Origin: CAWUEZ02 sp963921355
GTDB lineage: Bacteria; Pseudomonadota; Alphaproteobacteria; Thalassobaculales; Thalassobaculaceae
DNA length: 64,000 bases
Assembly (NCBI GenBank): GCA_963921355.3
Contig: OZ001190.1
Location: forward strand, 2,108,001-2,172,000
Direction: 5' to 3'
The translations under genes were made by a program, and so were the position numbers. The notes beneath the pieces were generated by a model. It saw only the letters and a list, made by a program, of their open reading frames with translations. It was not told the DNA's origin and did no database searches. Each line of letters starts with the position of its first letter. The first letter of the stretch is position 1. Positions 17,358 through 24,536 of the stretch are shown here, one piece after another.

Positions 17358-17958
17358 CCCCAGTATCGTCATCGTCGTCCGAGGCGGTGTCGGTCGACAC
17401 CTTAGGCTCGTGCCGGTAGCCGCCCTCGTAGGTGTCGAAGCCATCGTCGCCGCCACCACCGGTGGCCCGCTTCTCGATCAACTGCACGGCGTTAAGCCGC
17501 AGGGAGACCCCCGAGCCGAACGCTTCGTAGGCCGACACGGTCTCCGCGAGGCGGCCGATGTCGCCCGACCGGATGACGCCGTCTTCCTCGATCAGGTTGT
17601 TCTGGGCGTCCTTACGCCGCGGTGGGTAGGTCTCACCAGTCTTCGCCTCCAGGACATACATGCCCTGGAACTCTTCCTTCAGGGGCTTCTTCTTGGTGCC
17701 CTTGTCGGTCGGCTTGACCTTGGCAAACCTGAAGTTCTCCTCCAGCTCGACGTCATCGATCTCCGCCGCGGCCTGGGCCTTGGCCTTCAGGTCAGCGATG
17801 AACTCCTCGACGCCGGCGTCCTTCGGATCCAGGACGACGGAGGCCTTGAACTTGGCCGGCTTGTCCGGGCCAGAGAACTTATCGTCAGGCTTGTCGACCC
17901 AGACGTAGACCAGGGTGCCGACAGGTGTGACTGTGCGTGGCAACTTCTGCTTTGCCAT
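17341..17958 (-). CDS. T7 gp2.5-like single-stranded DNA-binding protein (DUF2815 type)
   Basis: 205 residues, start at 17958 with GAGGAAA upstream. A single OB-fold body (TPVGTLVYVWVDKPDDKF, FKASVVLDPKDAG, GVSLRLNAVQLIEKR) is followed by a Gly-rich linker and an acidic tail ending in a run of Asp and a terminal Phe (TGDDDDF). The acidic tail with C-terminal Phe is the hallmark of gp2.5, where it binds the polymerase and is displaced by DNA. It is the first gene after the tandem repeat array and is therefore probably driven from there. Confidence 0.85.
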   Translation of the reverse strand: MAKQKLPRTVTPVGTLVYVWVDKPDDKFSGPDKPAKFKASVVLDPKDAGVEEFIADLKAKAQAAAEIDDVELEENFRFAKVKPTDKGTKKKPLKEEFQGMYVLEAKTGETYPPRRKDAQNNLIEEDGVIRSGDIGRLAETVSAYEAFGSGVSLRLNAVQLIEKRATGGGGDDGFDTYEGGYRHEPKVSTDTASDDDDDTGDDDDF

Positions 17959-18071
17959 TCGGTTTCCTCGTGCTGTGTGGTGTGGGAGGCGTCTTGGGCT
18001 GCGTATGCAGCGGAGATACGGCGGGGTCTCAGGGTTGGCGTCCAGGATGCCTCCTCCAGGAAGGCGCCTGT

Positions 18072-18464
18072 CGCATCTCCGATGCACAAACAGAAAGAGC
18101 CCCATCGGGCGGGCCGAGGGGCGGTTTAGGTGAGTGAGATGGGTTGGAAAACCTGGGTTCTTCGAGGGGGGACATTCGTTGTCCACCCTGAGGCAGTCAG
18201 AGAGGCCCACCGCATCTCCGATGCACAAACAGAAAGAGCCCCATCGGGCGGGCCGAGGGGCGGTTTAGGTGAGTGAGATGGGTTGGAAAACCTGGGTTCT
18301 TCAAGGGGAGACATTCGTTGTCCACCCTGAGGCAGTCAGAGAGGCCCACCGCATCTCCGATGCACAAACAGAAAGAGCCCCCGCCGGACGGACCGGAGGG
18401 GGCAAGTTAGGTGGGAGAGATGGGTGGAAAACCTGGGTTCTTCAAGGGAGGACATTCGTTGTCC
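18072..18464 (-). repeat. 139-bp tandem repeat array (2.8 copies) with terminator hairpins, early-to-middle gene boundary of the phage module
   Basis: Units begin at 18072, 18211 and 18350. Copies 1 and 2 are nearly identical; copy 3 is diverged and ends near 18464. Each contains GCATC-TCC-GATGC, a GC-rich hairpin (18099-18122, 18238-18261, 18377-18403) followed on the minus strand by TCTTTCTGTTT, a GGTT/AACC mini-stem, and a GGACA/TGTCC stem (one pair lost in copy 2). Terminator stems differ in sequence but keep pairing: copy 3 has CCGG/CCGG where copies 1-2 have TCGG/CCGA, plus one extra pair. Position after the RNA polymerase gene and before SSB matches the T7 early terminator and first phage promoters. 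Promoter activity is inferred. Confidence 0.8.
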
Positions 18465-18568
18465 CCGGTCGGGTCACCGCTGGGAAGAGAGCCTCCGGTC
18501 GGTCAGCGAGCTCCCGCACGATCCGGCCCCGACGGGTGGCCTGACCGTGGGCGTAGAGGCGGGGCGCT

Positions 18569-18802
18569 TCAGCAGGGGCTCTCCCCCTTGACCCGCCGCC
18601 GGGCGGCCCTGCTCTTGGCGATCAGGAGGAGGGGGCTGTCGATAGGCTCGACCTCGGGGCGGGCCAGCTGGGGCTGGGGTGCGGCGCCCAACGCCACCCG
18701 CCGGGTGTACTCCCCGGTCCAGGAACCCCGCTCAGCGGCGACAAACATGGACCGTCGGTTCTGCTGAACGACCAAGGAGCGACGCGCTTTTATGTTACAC
18801 AT
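18569..18802 (-). CDS. Small phage protein downstream of the RNA polymerase gene (77 aa)
   Basis: 77 residues (MCNIKARRSLVVQQNRRSMF at the start), very basic, with Arg-rich ends (KSRAARRRVKGESPC). AAGGAG sits 7 bases before the ATG, which supports real expression. No family recognised. T7-like phages carry small host-takeover genes at this spot, after gene 1, so a regulatory or nucleic-acid-binding role is plausible but unproven. Confidence 0.6.
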   Translation of the reverse strand: MCNIKARRSLVVQQNRRSMFVAAERGSWTGEYTRRVALGAAPQPQLARPEVEPIDSPLLLIAKSRAARRRVKGESPC

Positions 18803-18835
18803 TTATAGTCTCCTTAGCTGTGTAAAATGCTTTAC

Positions 18836-20539
18836 TCACGCGAAAAAGAAATCGGACCGTTGAACTTCGGAGATATCGAAGTCCGATAGAGCCGGTGGTT
18901 CCGGTAGATCAATGCCCATTGGCTCGGCGACTTGGAGTTGCTCCCGGTGGAATGCCCCCAGGAGATCCTCGCTGTACTGGTCGACGAAGGCCCGACGTAG
19001 GGTATACGACAGGTTGTCCATGTCGCAGGCGTGGCACCCGTAGCTGTCATGGATCATCGAGAAGTCCGTGATCCCGTAGACGTCCCGGGCGAAGTTGATC
19101 GTCGCCACCATGTGGGCGGCGTCGAACGAGTGGATGACGTTAGGGGCGGCCCCGTTTCGTTGCTTCCCCTGGTCCATCCCGAGCGCCGCATCGCCGTCGT
19201 TCAGGTAGACCCGGCCGTACAGGGTGTCGATCCGGCGCTGGGACAGGTGGTGGTAGGCCTGCTGCACCCTCATGCCGGACGGCGAGGTCCACTGGAACGG
19301 GACCCCCTTCTTCGCAAACGCGACGGTGACGTCCTGGAAGTAGCCCATGATCGAGGAAGCCGACGCCACGGTTTCGTCCATGGCCTTCTGGATAACGGAC
19401 GTCAGGTAGTCGGCTGCTTTGTGGTGCCCCTCCTGGTTCTCCCCGAGGGCCTTGTGGGTGTGTCCGTCATTGACAAGCTGGTCCCGGATACCCCGAGACG
19501 TGACCCCATAGGGGGTGGTCATGACGGCCCGCTTGACGGTCTTCCGGCGGATCGCTCCCTGCCACACGACGGCGGCCTCGACCCCCCGGCGGACATCCTC
19601 GTTGCAGATCTCAGCGCACCGATCGGCGACCCGCTGGTAAATGTCCTGGCGGACCTCGTTGGCGGCCACGTTGGTCGCGATGGCGCCCTTACGGTCCCGA
19701 CCGAGGGCCGACAGGTGTTGCAGGCCGTTGCAGGATCCGTCCACCTGGATCGGTAGGTGGGAGACGTGGTCGAAGCCGGCCTCCCCGACCATCCACATCT
19801 CGCGGCAGGCGGCGACCAGCCCGAAGGGGCTGTCCATCTCGGGGTCCTCTCGATCGTCGACCGCGGCCCACCGGTCGAGGGTCGACATGGGATCCTCGCC
19901 AGTCTGCATGATCATCCGCATGTTCTCCTGACACCACTTCACCCGATCGGCGAGGGACAGCTTGTCCTGGCCGGCGCAGTTGGCGAGGTGGACCTGGAGC
20001 CAGAAGTAGCCCCGGCGGCCGAGGGGCTTACCGGTGGCGAACATCAGGAGGGACTTGGTCAGGTCATCCCCCTGGGGGTTCAGGTCCTGGGGGATGGGGT
20101 ACATCCGGCCTCGGAAGTCGAGGGAGTGCGGGAAGTAGATCGCCTCCTCGTCCCGCAGCGTCTCGGCCAGATCGAGGACCCGCAGCAGGGCATCCCGGCG
20201 AGACACCATCTCGCGGTTCCGGGTGTAGATGCGGGCCTTCTTCCGCTTCCACCCCTTCTTGGCCTCGTCGCCCATCATCTCCCACTCGCTGTCCGGTAGG
20301 TTCTGCGGGAGGGGCATGTCGTCGGCCATGGGGAGACCCCCGAGGCCCCGACCGCCCAGCCACAGGTCCCGCATGACGTCCAGGACGAAGGTGTTGATCC
20401 GCCAGGGGGTGTCCTGGAGGGTGTTGAGGGCGGTCAGGTGGGCGGCCGACACGGGATCCTTGAGGGTCGCCGTGTGGCCGTGCATACCGGCCCGAAGGAG
20501 GTCTTGCTTGATGACGGTGTATCCACCTTGGTAGCCCAT
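18836..20539 (-). CDS. T7-like RNA polymerase, C-terminal catalytic part (separated from its N-terminal part)
   Basis: 567 residues covering palm, fingers and thumb of a single-subunit phage RNA polymerase. Motif A is QVDGSCNGLQHLSALGRD, motif B is RKTVKRAVMTTPYG, motif C is MIHDSYG, and it ends SDFFFA, the conserved FA terminus of the family. All catalytic residues are present. It has its own ATG (MGYQGGYTV) with GGAG 7 bases upstream, so it may be translated alone. Its first residues correspond to the point in T7 RNA polymerase after PPKPW, about residue 270-280. The N-terminal domain is encoded upstream in two further pieces (21509-21186, 21204-20713), interrupted by a 182-bp insert. Confidence 0.85.
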   Translation of the reverse strand: MGYQGGYTVIKQDLLRAGMHGHTATLKDPVSAAHLTALNTLQDTPWRINTFVLDVMRDLWLGGRGLGGLPMADDMPLPQNLPDSEWEMMGDEAKKGWKRKKARIYTRNREMVSRRDALLRVLDLAETLRDEEAIYFPHSLDFRGRMYPIPQDLNPQGDDLTKSLLMFATGKPLGRRGYFWLQVHLANCAGQDKLSLADRVKWCQENMRMIMQTGEDPMSTLDRWAAVDDREDPEMDSPFGLVAACREMWMVGEAGFDHVSHLPIQVDGSCNGLQHLSALGRDRKGAIATNVAANEVRQDIYQRVADRCAEICNEDVRRGVEAAVVWQGAIRRKTVKRAVMTTPYGVTSRGIRDQLVNDGHTHKALGENQEGHHKAADYLTSVIQKAMDETVASASSIMGYFQDVTVAFAKKGVPFQWTSPSGMRVQQAYHHLSQRRIDTLYGRVYLNDGDAALGMDQGKQRNGAAPNVIHSFDAAHMVATINFARDVYGITDFSMIHDSYGCHACDMDNLSYTLRRAFVDQYSEDLLGAFHREQLQVAEPMGIDLPEPPALSDFDISEVQRSDFFFA

Positions 20540-20717
20540 CTCAGTTCTCCGTCGGTTTCATGGTGATGTACGTGTGGGGCTAGGACCGCCGCGGGTCTAG
20601 CCAGGGAGTAATTCGGGGGTAGTTCGGGGGGGGGGTACCGCTGGGGAGCCAGAGGTGTGTCTCTGGAGGCCCCTGGGTAGGCGGGGTGGTGGGGTTATTT
20701 CACCCCACCGCCTTAGA
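20536..20717 (-). mobile_element. 182-bp insert splitting the phage RNA polymerase gene
   Basis: The 7-base sequence CCATCTC stands at 20536-20542 and again at 20718-20724. Deleting one copy plus everything between (182 bases) joins PVPWEM directly to GYQGGYTVIK in frame. The insert contains a CCAGAG/CTCTGG hairpin near 20650-20668, a C-rich run, and on the minus strand at 20579-20541 codons for PHTYITMKPTEN then stop, matching the end of RusA (PHAQITIKPAGD, stop). It is therefore a relic of a rusA-bearing insertion, or a spacer that turned one gene into two. It is short for a group I intron and I see no intron core. Confidence 0.65.
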
Positions 20718-21204
20718 CCATCTCCCAGGGAACGGGGCGGCTGATCATGGGGACCAACCAGGGCCGGTTGACTTCATCGAGAGTCCGCTGGTCGCCGAGG
20801 AACGCCTCGGCCTCGGGGGTCATCTCCAACAGCTTCCGGGTTTTCACCATCGACCGCCTGGTGTGGCGGTTCACGACGCGAACCTGGAACCATCCACCGC
20901 CGTACTCGACCATGAGGTGGATCAGCTTCATACCCATCGCCACCATAACGTCCTCGCCCCAAGGCGCGGCGTCGAAGTCGGCCACCTTCCGGCGCCATCG
21001 CTTGAACGTCCGCGGGTTCACCTCCCGGGCGTAGTGACACATGAGCTTGTAGACGTTCTCCGGGCGGCCCTCACCGGCCTCCTCCTGGGCCTTCTCCTTG
21101 GCCCGCTCGGTCTCCTTGAAGAGTTCCAGGGCCCGCTCGGTCTCGCATCGATGGCCGATGTTCTTGGCGATCACCCGAAGCTCCCCTAGATCGGGATGCG
21201 ACAT
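20713..21204 (-). pseudogene. T7-like RNA polymerase, middle N-terminal fragment
   Basis: Encodes part of the N-terminal domain: SHPDLGELRVIAKNIGHRCE, FKRWRRKVADFDAAPWGEDV, LIHLMVEYGGGWFQVRVVN, then EVNRPWLVPMISRPVPWEMV and stop. The final segment aligns with T7 RNA polymerase FQPCVVPPKPW. The ATG at 21204 lacks a ribosome site. The fragment most naturally continues from the preceding one after a single-base frameshift near 21195-21205, and into the catalytic part after removal of the 182-bp insert. Joined, the three pieces give about 830 residues against 883 for T7. Confidence 0.75.
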
Positions 21205-21509
21205 GACCGTGCGACTACGATGTAGGCCATCTTCTCGGCCGACAGGGACAGGAAGGGCATCCACCAGTGGGGGATGTTTCGGGCCCCCGATCCGAACCCC
21301 TGTTGGGCCTCCGTGCGGGCCTCCTGGATGGCGGGGATCAGGTTCTCCAGGATGGCGGACAGCATCCGCATCCCCGGCTTGGTGTCGGCCAGTCGGCCGC
21401 CGCCGACAGCCTTCTGGGTGGCCAGTCGGTATCTCTCGATACCCCGGTCCACGGCGGACAACTCCCACCGCTGCTGGCGCTCGACCAGCCGCACTTCTCG
21501 CTCGTCCAT
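21186..21509 (-). pseudogene. T7-like RNA polymerase, N-terminal fragment (true gene start)
   Basis: Starts at 21509 with GAGG upstream (MDEREVRLVERQQRWELSAV). It contains GMRMLSAILENLIPAIQEAR and HWWMPFLSLSAEKMAYIVV, which correspond to the N-terminal domain of T7 RNA polymerase up to the conserved AYI segment. After AYIVVARS the frame is lost and ends at 21186. Adding one base near 21200 continues into the next fragment. First gene of the minus-strand module, as gene 1 is in T7. Confidence 0.75.
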
Positions 21510-21552
21510 GAGATCCTCGATGTCGGTAAATTGTCGGGATACCGGGGCCTAG

Positions 21553-21626
21553 GGGGACCTATTGGTCCCCACAGCGGTCTTCCCAAAAGCGCAGAGATAG
21601 GAGGGGGGTCGAGGCCGTAGGGCCTC
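21553..21626. promoter_or_regulatory. Two perfect hairpins upstream of the phage RNA polymerase gene
   Basis: GGGGACC-TATT-GGTCCCC at 21553-21570 and GAGGCC-GTAG-GGCCTC at 21611-21626. They lie between the first phage gene and the right junction of the island, where an early promoter or an upstream terminator would be expected. Neither is followed by a T run. Confidence 0.55.
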
Positions 21627-21631
21627 AATCA

Positions 21632-22099
21632 GTTCTGGTCGGGCCGGAGGCGCGGATCCGGTCCGTCGCCGAGCAGGCCGATCTCGATATCTCGGCGTTC
21701 GATCTGGTCGATACGGAGCACAGTCACGCGTCAGCCGCCCGTGCCATCGAACTGCTGCACGAGGCCCGCGGCGAGATCCTGATGAAAGGCAGCCTGCACA
21801 CCGACGAGCTGATGCAGGCGGTAATGCGCAAAGAGGCGGGCATGCGGACCGGGCGCCGGATCAGCCACGTGTTCGCCATGGACGTCGCGAGCTACCCCAA
21901 AGCCCTGTTCATCACCGATGCGGCGATCAACATCTTTCCGGATCTCGAAGCCAAGGTGGACATCGTCCAGAACGCGATCGACCTGGCCGTCGGCCTCGGC
22001 ATTTCGGAGCCGAAGGTCGCCATCCTGTCGGCGGTCGAGACGGTCACGCCGAAGATCCCGTCGACGGTCGAGGCCGCGGCCCTCTGTTCGGCCCGATAA
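21632..22099 (+). pseudogene. Internal fragment of a phosphate acetyl/butyryltransferase (PTA/PTB family)
   Basis: About 155 codons of a protein of the family that moves acyl groups between CoA and phosphate, often found as the C-terminal part of a bifunctional enoyl-CoA hydratase/phosphate acetyltransferase. Visible motifs are VLVGPEARIRSVAEQ, the substrate-loop region MKGSLHTDELMQAV, RRISHVFAMDV and LFITDAAINIFPDL, then KIPSTVEAAALC. Both ends are missing. The 5' side abuts phage DNA with no start codon or ribosome site, and after LC the frame meets SAR-stop where the sensor-kinase fragment begins. A short methionine-started frame inside (21782) is not an independent gene. Confidence 0.8.
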
Positions 22100-22830
22100 C
22101 CGGTCTCCAGGCGGTCGAGCGCATCGTTCACGCGCTGCGCCAACGGCGCGATCTCCGCCGGCAGTCCCTCGACCGGCAGCCGTCGATCGATCTCATCGGG
22201 AGCGATGGCGGCGGCCTGTTCGGACGCCCGGGTGACCGCGCGCATCGCCCTGTGGATGGTCAATCTGACGACGACCAGGGTGACCACAAGGATCAGGGCG
22301 AAGATCCACCACATCTCCTCCAGATTGACCCGAATGAAGGTCATGATGATCGGGTCGAGATCGACCGCCGGTCGTGCCACCTGAAGCACCAGGGGCTCAC
22401 CGGCGCGACCGACCAGGGCACCGTCGATGATCACCGACACGGCGAACGGCCGTTCGCCGGTCCTCTGATCGTGCCCGTACTGAAAATCGTGATCGTCGTA
22501 GATGAAGGTCGGCCCCGGCGCGACATCGGCGGCCCAGCGGTCGGGTTCGACAAGAACCTCGCCGGACGCGCGGCGGATTGTCAGGCCGGCGATTGTCGTC
22601 CGGCCGTCTGCGACCGCCGGTTCGAGCCCATAGCGATCCGGCGCGTCGGCGATCCGCTCCGCGACACTCAGCAGACTCGTCTGTTCTAGCTCGACCGCCT
22701 TCAGACTGAATTCGATCATCAGGGCCGCGACGAACACGGCAAAGCCGAGCACGACCACGACGCTGAGGCGAATGTAGAGCTGACGCGCCAGCGACTTGCG
22801 TTCGGTATCCGGGTACGGGACGGTGGTCAT
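22081..22830 (-). pseudogene. Two-component sensor histidine kinase, truncated (catalytic half missing)
   Basis: Keeps the sensor half only. There is a first membrane span (LSVVVVLGFAVFVAALMIEF), a periplasmic domain of about 110 residues, a second span (WWIFALILVVTLVVVRLTI) and a HAMP-like linker (VEGLPAEIAPLAQRVNDALDRLETGYRAEQR). The next residues should be the phospho-acceptor helix (FTADAAHELRTPL in relatives). Instead, the frame runs into the opposite strand of the acyltransferase fragment near 22087 and ends at 21892 without HisKA or HATPase domains. The start follows the response-regulator stop directly. It cannot phosphorylate its partner as it stands. Confidence 0.85.
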
Positions 22831-23511
22831 TCACGCGGCTCCCGTCGGTCGAAGCATGTAGCCCAGGCCCCGCAACGCCTTGATCCCCGGCGCCCCGGGG
22901 CATTGGGAGAGCTTGCGGCGCAGCCGGTGGATATGGAGTTCGATGGCGCCCTCGCTCCACTCCTCGTCGAAACCGTAGATCGCATTGGCGATCGACTCCT
23001 TGGAACAGACCCGGTTCTGGTTTCGGGCAAGGCATTCCAGCGCCAGAAACTCGGAGCGGGAGAGAGCGATCTCGCCGTTCCCGACCCGGGCGGCGCGGGC
23101 CTCGACATCGATCAGCAACGAACCCGCCTGGATCTCGCGCACGATGGGCAGCTTCGATCGCCGCATCAGCGCGCGCCCCCGGGCGGCGAGCTCGTCGCCG
23201 TGGAACGGTTTCGTCAGGTAGTCGTCCGCGCCGGTATCGAGACCGGCGATCCGGTCGCTGACCCCGTCCAATGCGGTCAGGATCAGAACGGGGGTCGACA
23301 GACCTTCGGCGCGTGCGGCCTTCAGGACCTCCAGGCCGGATCCGTCGGGCAGCATCAGGTCGAGGACGATCGCCGAGTATTCCGCGAGCCGCCAGGCCTC
23401 CGCACCCTCATCGGCGCGACCGAAAAGATCGACCGTCAGCCCGATCGAGCGCAGGTTCCGAACAATGGAATCGCCCAGATCCGAATTGTCTTCGATGACC
23501 AGAACACGCAT
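22831..23511 (-). CDS. OmpR/PhoB-family response regulator
   Basis: 226 residues. Receiver domain at residues 1-120, with acidic pocket VLVIEDNSD, phospho-acceptor Asp in AIVLDLMLPDGSG, conserved Thr in VLILTALD and Lys in DYLTKPFHGDEL. C-terminal winged helix at about 130-222 (LSRSEFLALECLARNQNRV, SEGAIELHIHRLRRKLS, IKALRGLGYML), of the QseB/PmrA/TctD branch. Intact, although its cognate kinase gene immediately downstream is truncated. The divergent neighbour encodes an outer-membrane MipA/OmpV protein, and a palindrome lies in the shared promoter region. Confidence 0.93.
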   Translation of the reverse strand: MRVLVIEDNSDLGDSIVRNLRSIGLTVDLFGRADEGAEAWRLAEYSAIVLDLMLPDGSGLEVLKAARAEGLSTPVLILTALDGVSDRIAGLDTGADDYLTKPFHGDELAARGRALMRRSKLPIVREIQAGSLLIDVEARAARVGNGEIALSRSEFLALECLARNQNRVCSKESIANAIYGFDEEWSEGAIELHIHRLRRKLSQCPGAPGIKALRGLGYMLRPTGAA

Positions 23512-23566
23512 GTCAGCGCCTCATCCCTCGATCCGTGATCGCCTTGTCTGTCGTCAATCTCCACCT

Positions 23567-23587
23567 GAAAGCTTGCCGTAAGCTTTC
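23567..23587. promoter_or_regulatory. Palindrome in the divergent regulator/mipA promoter region
   Basis: GAAAGCTT (23567-23574), 5-base spacer, AAGCTTTC (23580-23587): perfect 8-bp arms. It lies 55 bases before the response-regulator start and 42 bases before the mipA-like start. Candidate operator for the response regulator; the protein-DNA link is inferred. Confidence 0.55.
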
Positions 23588-23628
23588 AACTCTAGCCGTA
23601 GGGGCATTCCCCCCAAACGGAGAACATC

Positions 23629-24534
23629 ATGCCCGCGCCACGCAACCTGATCCGCACCATTCCGCTGCACGATCTGCTGGCCGGCCGCTCCCGCATGTGG
23701 CGGCTGCTCGGCGAATTGGTCGTGGCCGGCCTGCTGGCGCTCGGCATCCTGCTGGCCATCGTTCAACAGGCAGCGGCCGACTCAGACCAGGACAAGGAAG
23801 AGCAGTCCTGGCGAAAAGACTGGGATGTGTCGTTGGGGGCCGGCGCCATCTACAAGCCGAAGTACCAGGGCGCCGACTCCTACGAATTGAATCCGCTCCC
23901 GTCCTTCGACATCACCTGGCGGGACCGGGTCTTTGTGAGCGCGCGGCGCGGCATCGGCGGCACCATCCTCTCGCAGGAGGAGGGCAAGGGGGCCGGCGGC
24001 GGCCCGGTTGACGGCTACAGCGTCGGCGTCGCGCTGCGCCCGTCGGAAAGCCGCGATGAAGACGACGACGATCGCCTGGACGGTCTCGGCGACGTGGATC
24101 TGTCGGCCGAAGCCGGCCTGTTCGCCACCCTGGAAAGCGGCATGTTCGAGTTCGGCGCGGAGATCTACCAGGATGTCGGCGACGGCCATGAGGGGCTGCA
24201 CGGCTCACTGTCCGTGGAATACAAACGGCCGATCAGCGAGCGCTTCATGCTCGGCGCCGAAGCGACGATCGACTTCGCGGACGAGGACTACATGGAGAGC
24301 TTCTTCGGGGTCTCCAGCAGCCAGTCCGGCCGCAGCGGCCTGACCACGTACGACGCGGGGTCCAGGATTTACAACCTCGGTGTCGAGATCTCGGCCCGCT
24401 ACCAGATCAGCGGAGGGTGGAGCCTGTACAGCTTCGCCGGATACGGGCTGCTGGTGGGAGACGCCGCCGACAGCCCGATCGTCGAGGATGAAGGTGCCGC
24501 CGAGGCCGGCGCCTTCATCGTCTACACGTTCTGA
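23629..24534 (+). CDS. MipA/OmpV-family outer-membrane protein
   Basis: 301 residues. A signal-anchor-like segment sits at about 22-50 (LVVAGLLALGILLAIVQQ, cleavage near AAADS), preceded by an unusually long, basic N-terminus. The mature part begins WRKDWDVSLGAGAIYKPKYQ, the family start for scaffolding or porin-like beta-barrels, with GADSYELNPLPSFDITWRDR and several alternating hydrophobic strands, and ends in Phe (FIVYTF) as barrel proteins do. Two acidic loops (ESRDEDDDDRLDG) stand out. Divergent from the two-component genes and probably controlled by them. OmpV/MipA relatives take part in envelope maintenance or cation/antibiotic response; the exact role is unknown here. Confidence 0.85.
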   Translation: MPAPRNLIRTIPLHDLLAGRSRMWRLLGELVVAGLLALGILLAIVQQAAADSDQDKEEQSWRKDWDVSLGAGAIYKPKYQGADSYELNPLPSFDITWRDRVFVSARRGIGGTILSQEEGKGAGGGPVDGYSVGVALRPSESRDEDDDDRLDGLGDVDLSAEAGLFATLESGMFEFGAEIYQDVGDGHEGLHGSLSVEYKRPISERFMLGAEATIDFADEDYMESFFGVSSSQSGRSGLTTYDAGSRIYNLGVEISARYQISGGWSLYSFAGYGLLVGDAADSPIVEDEGAAEAGAFIVYTF

Positions 24535-24536
24535 GC

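Noticed and set aside
18072..18464. CRISPR array
   Set aside because: The unit is 139 bp with near-identical content throughout. There are no short repeats with unique spacers and no cas genes.
20536..20717. Group I or II intron in the RNA polymerase gene
   Set aside because: 182 bases is shorter than known self-splicing introns. No P7/P3 core or domain V-like hairpin is visible, and part of the insert is a rusA relic.
9700..21640. Attachment-site duplication of the tRNA-Val 3' end
   Set aside because: I looked for the T-arm/acceptor sequence near the right edge of the island (21540-21640) and found no match, so an attL/attR pair is not supported.
21782..22099. Stand-alone 105-residue acyltransferase gene
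   Set aside because: The internal Met has no ribosome site, conserved sequence continues upstream of it, and both ends of the domain are missing.
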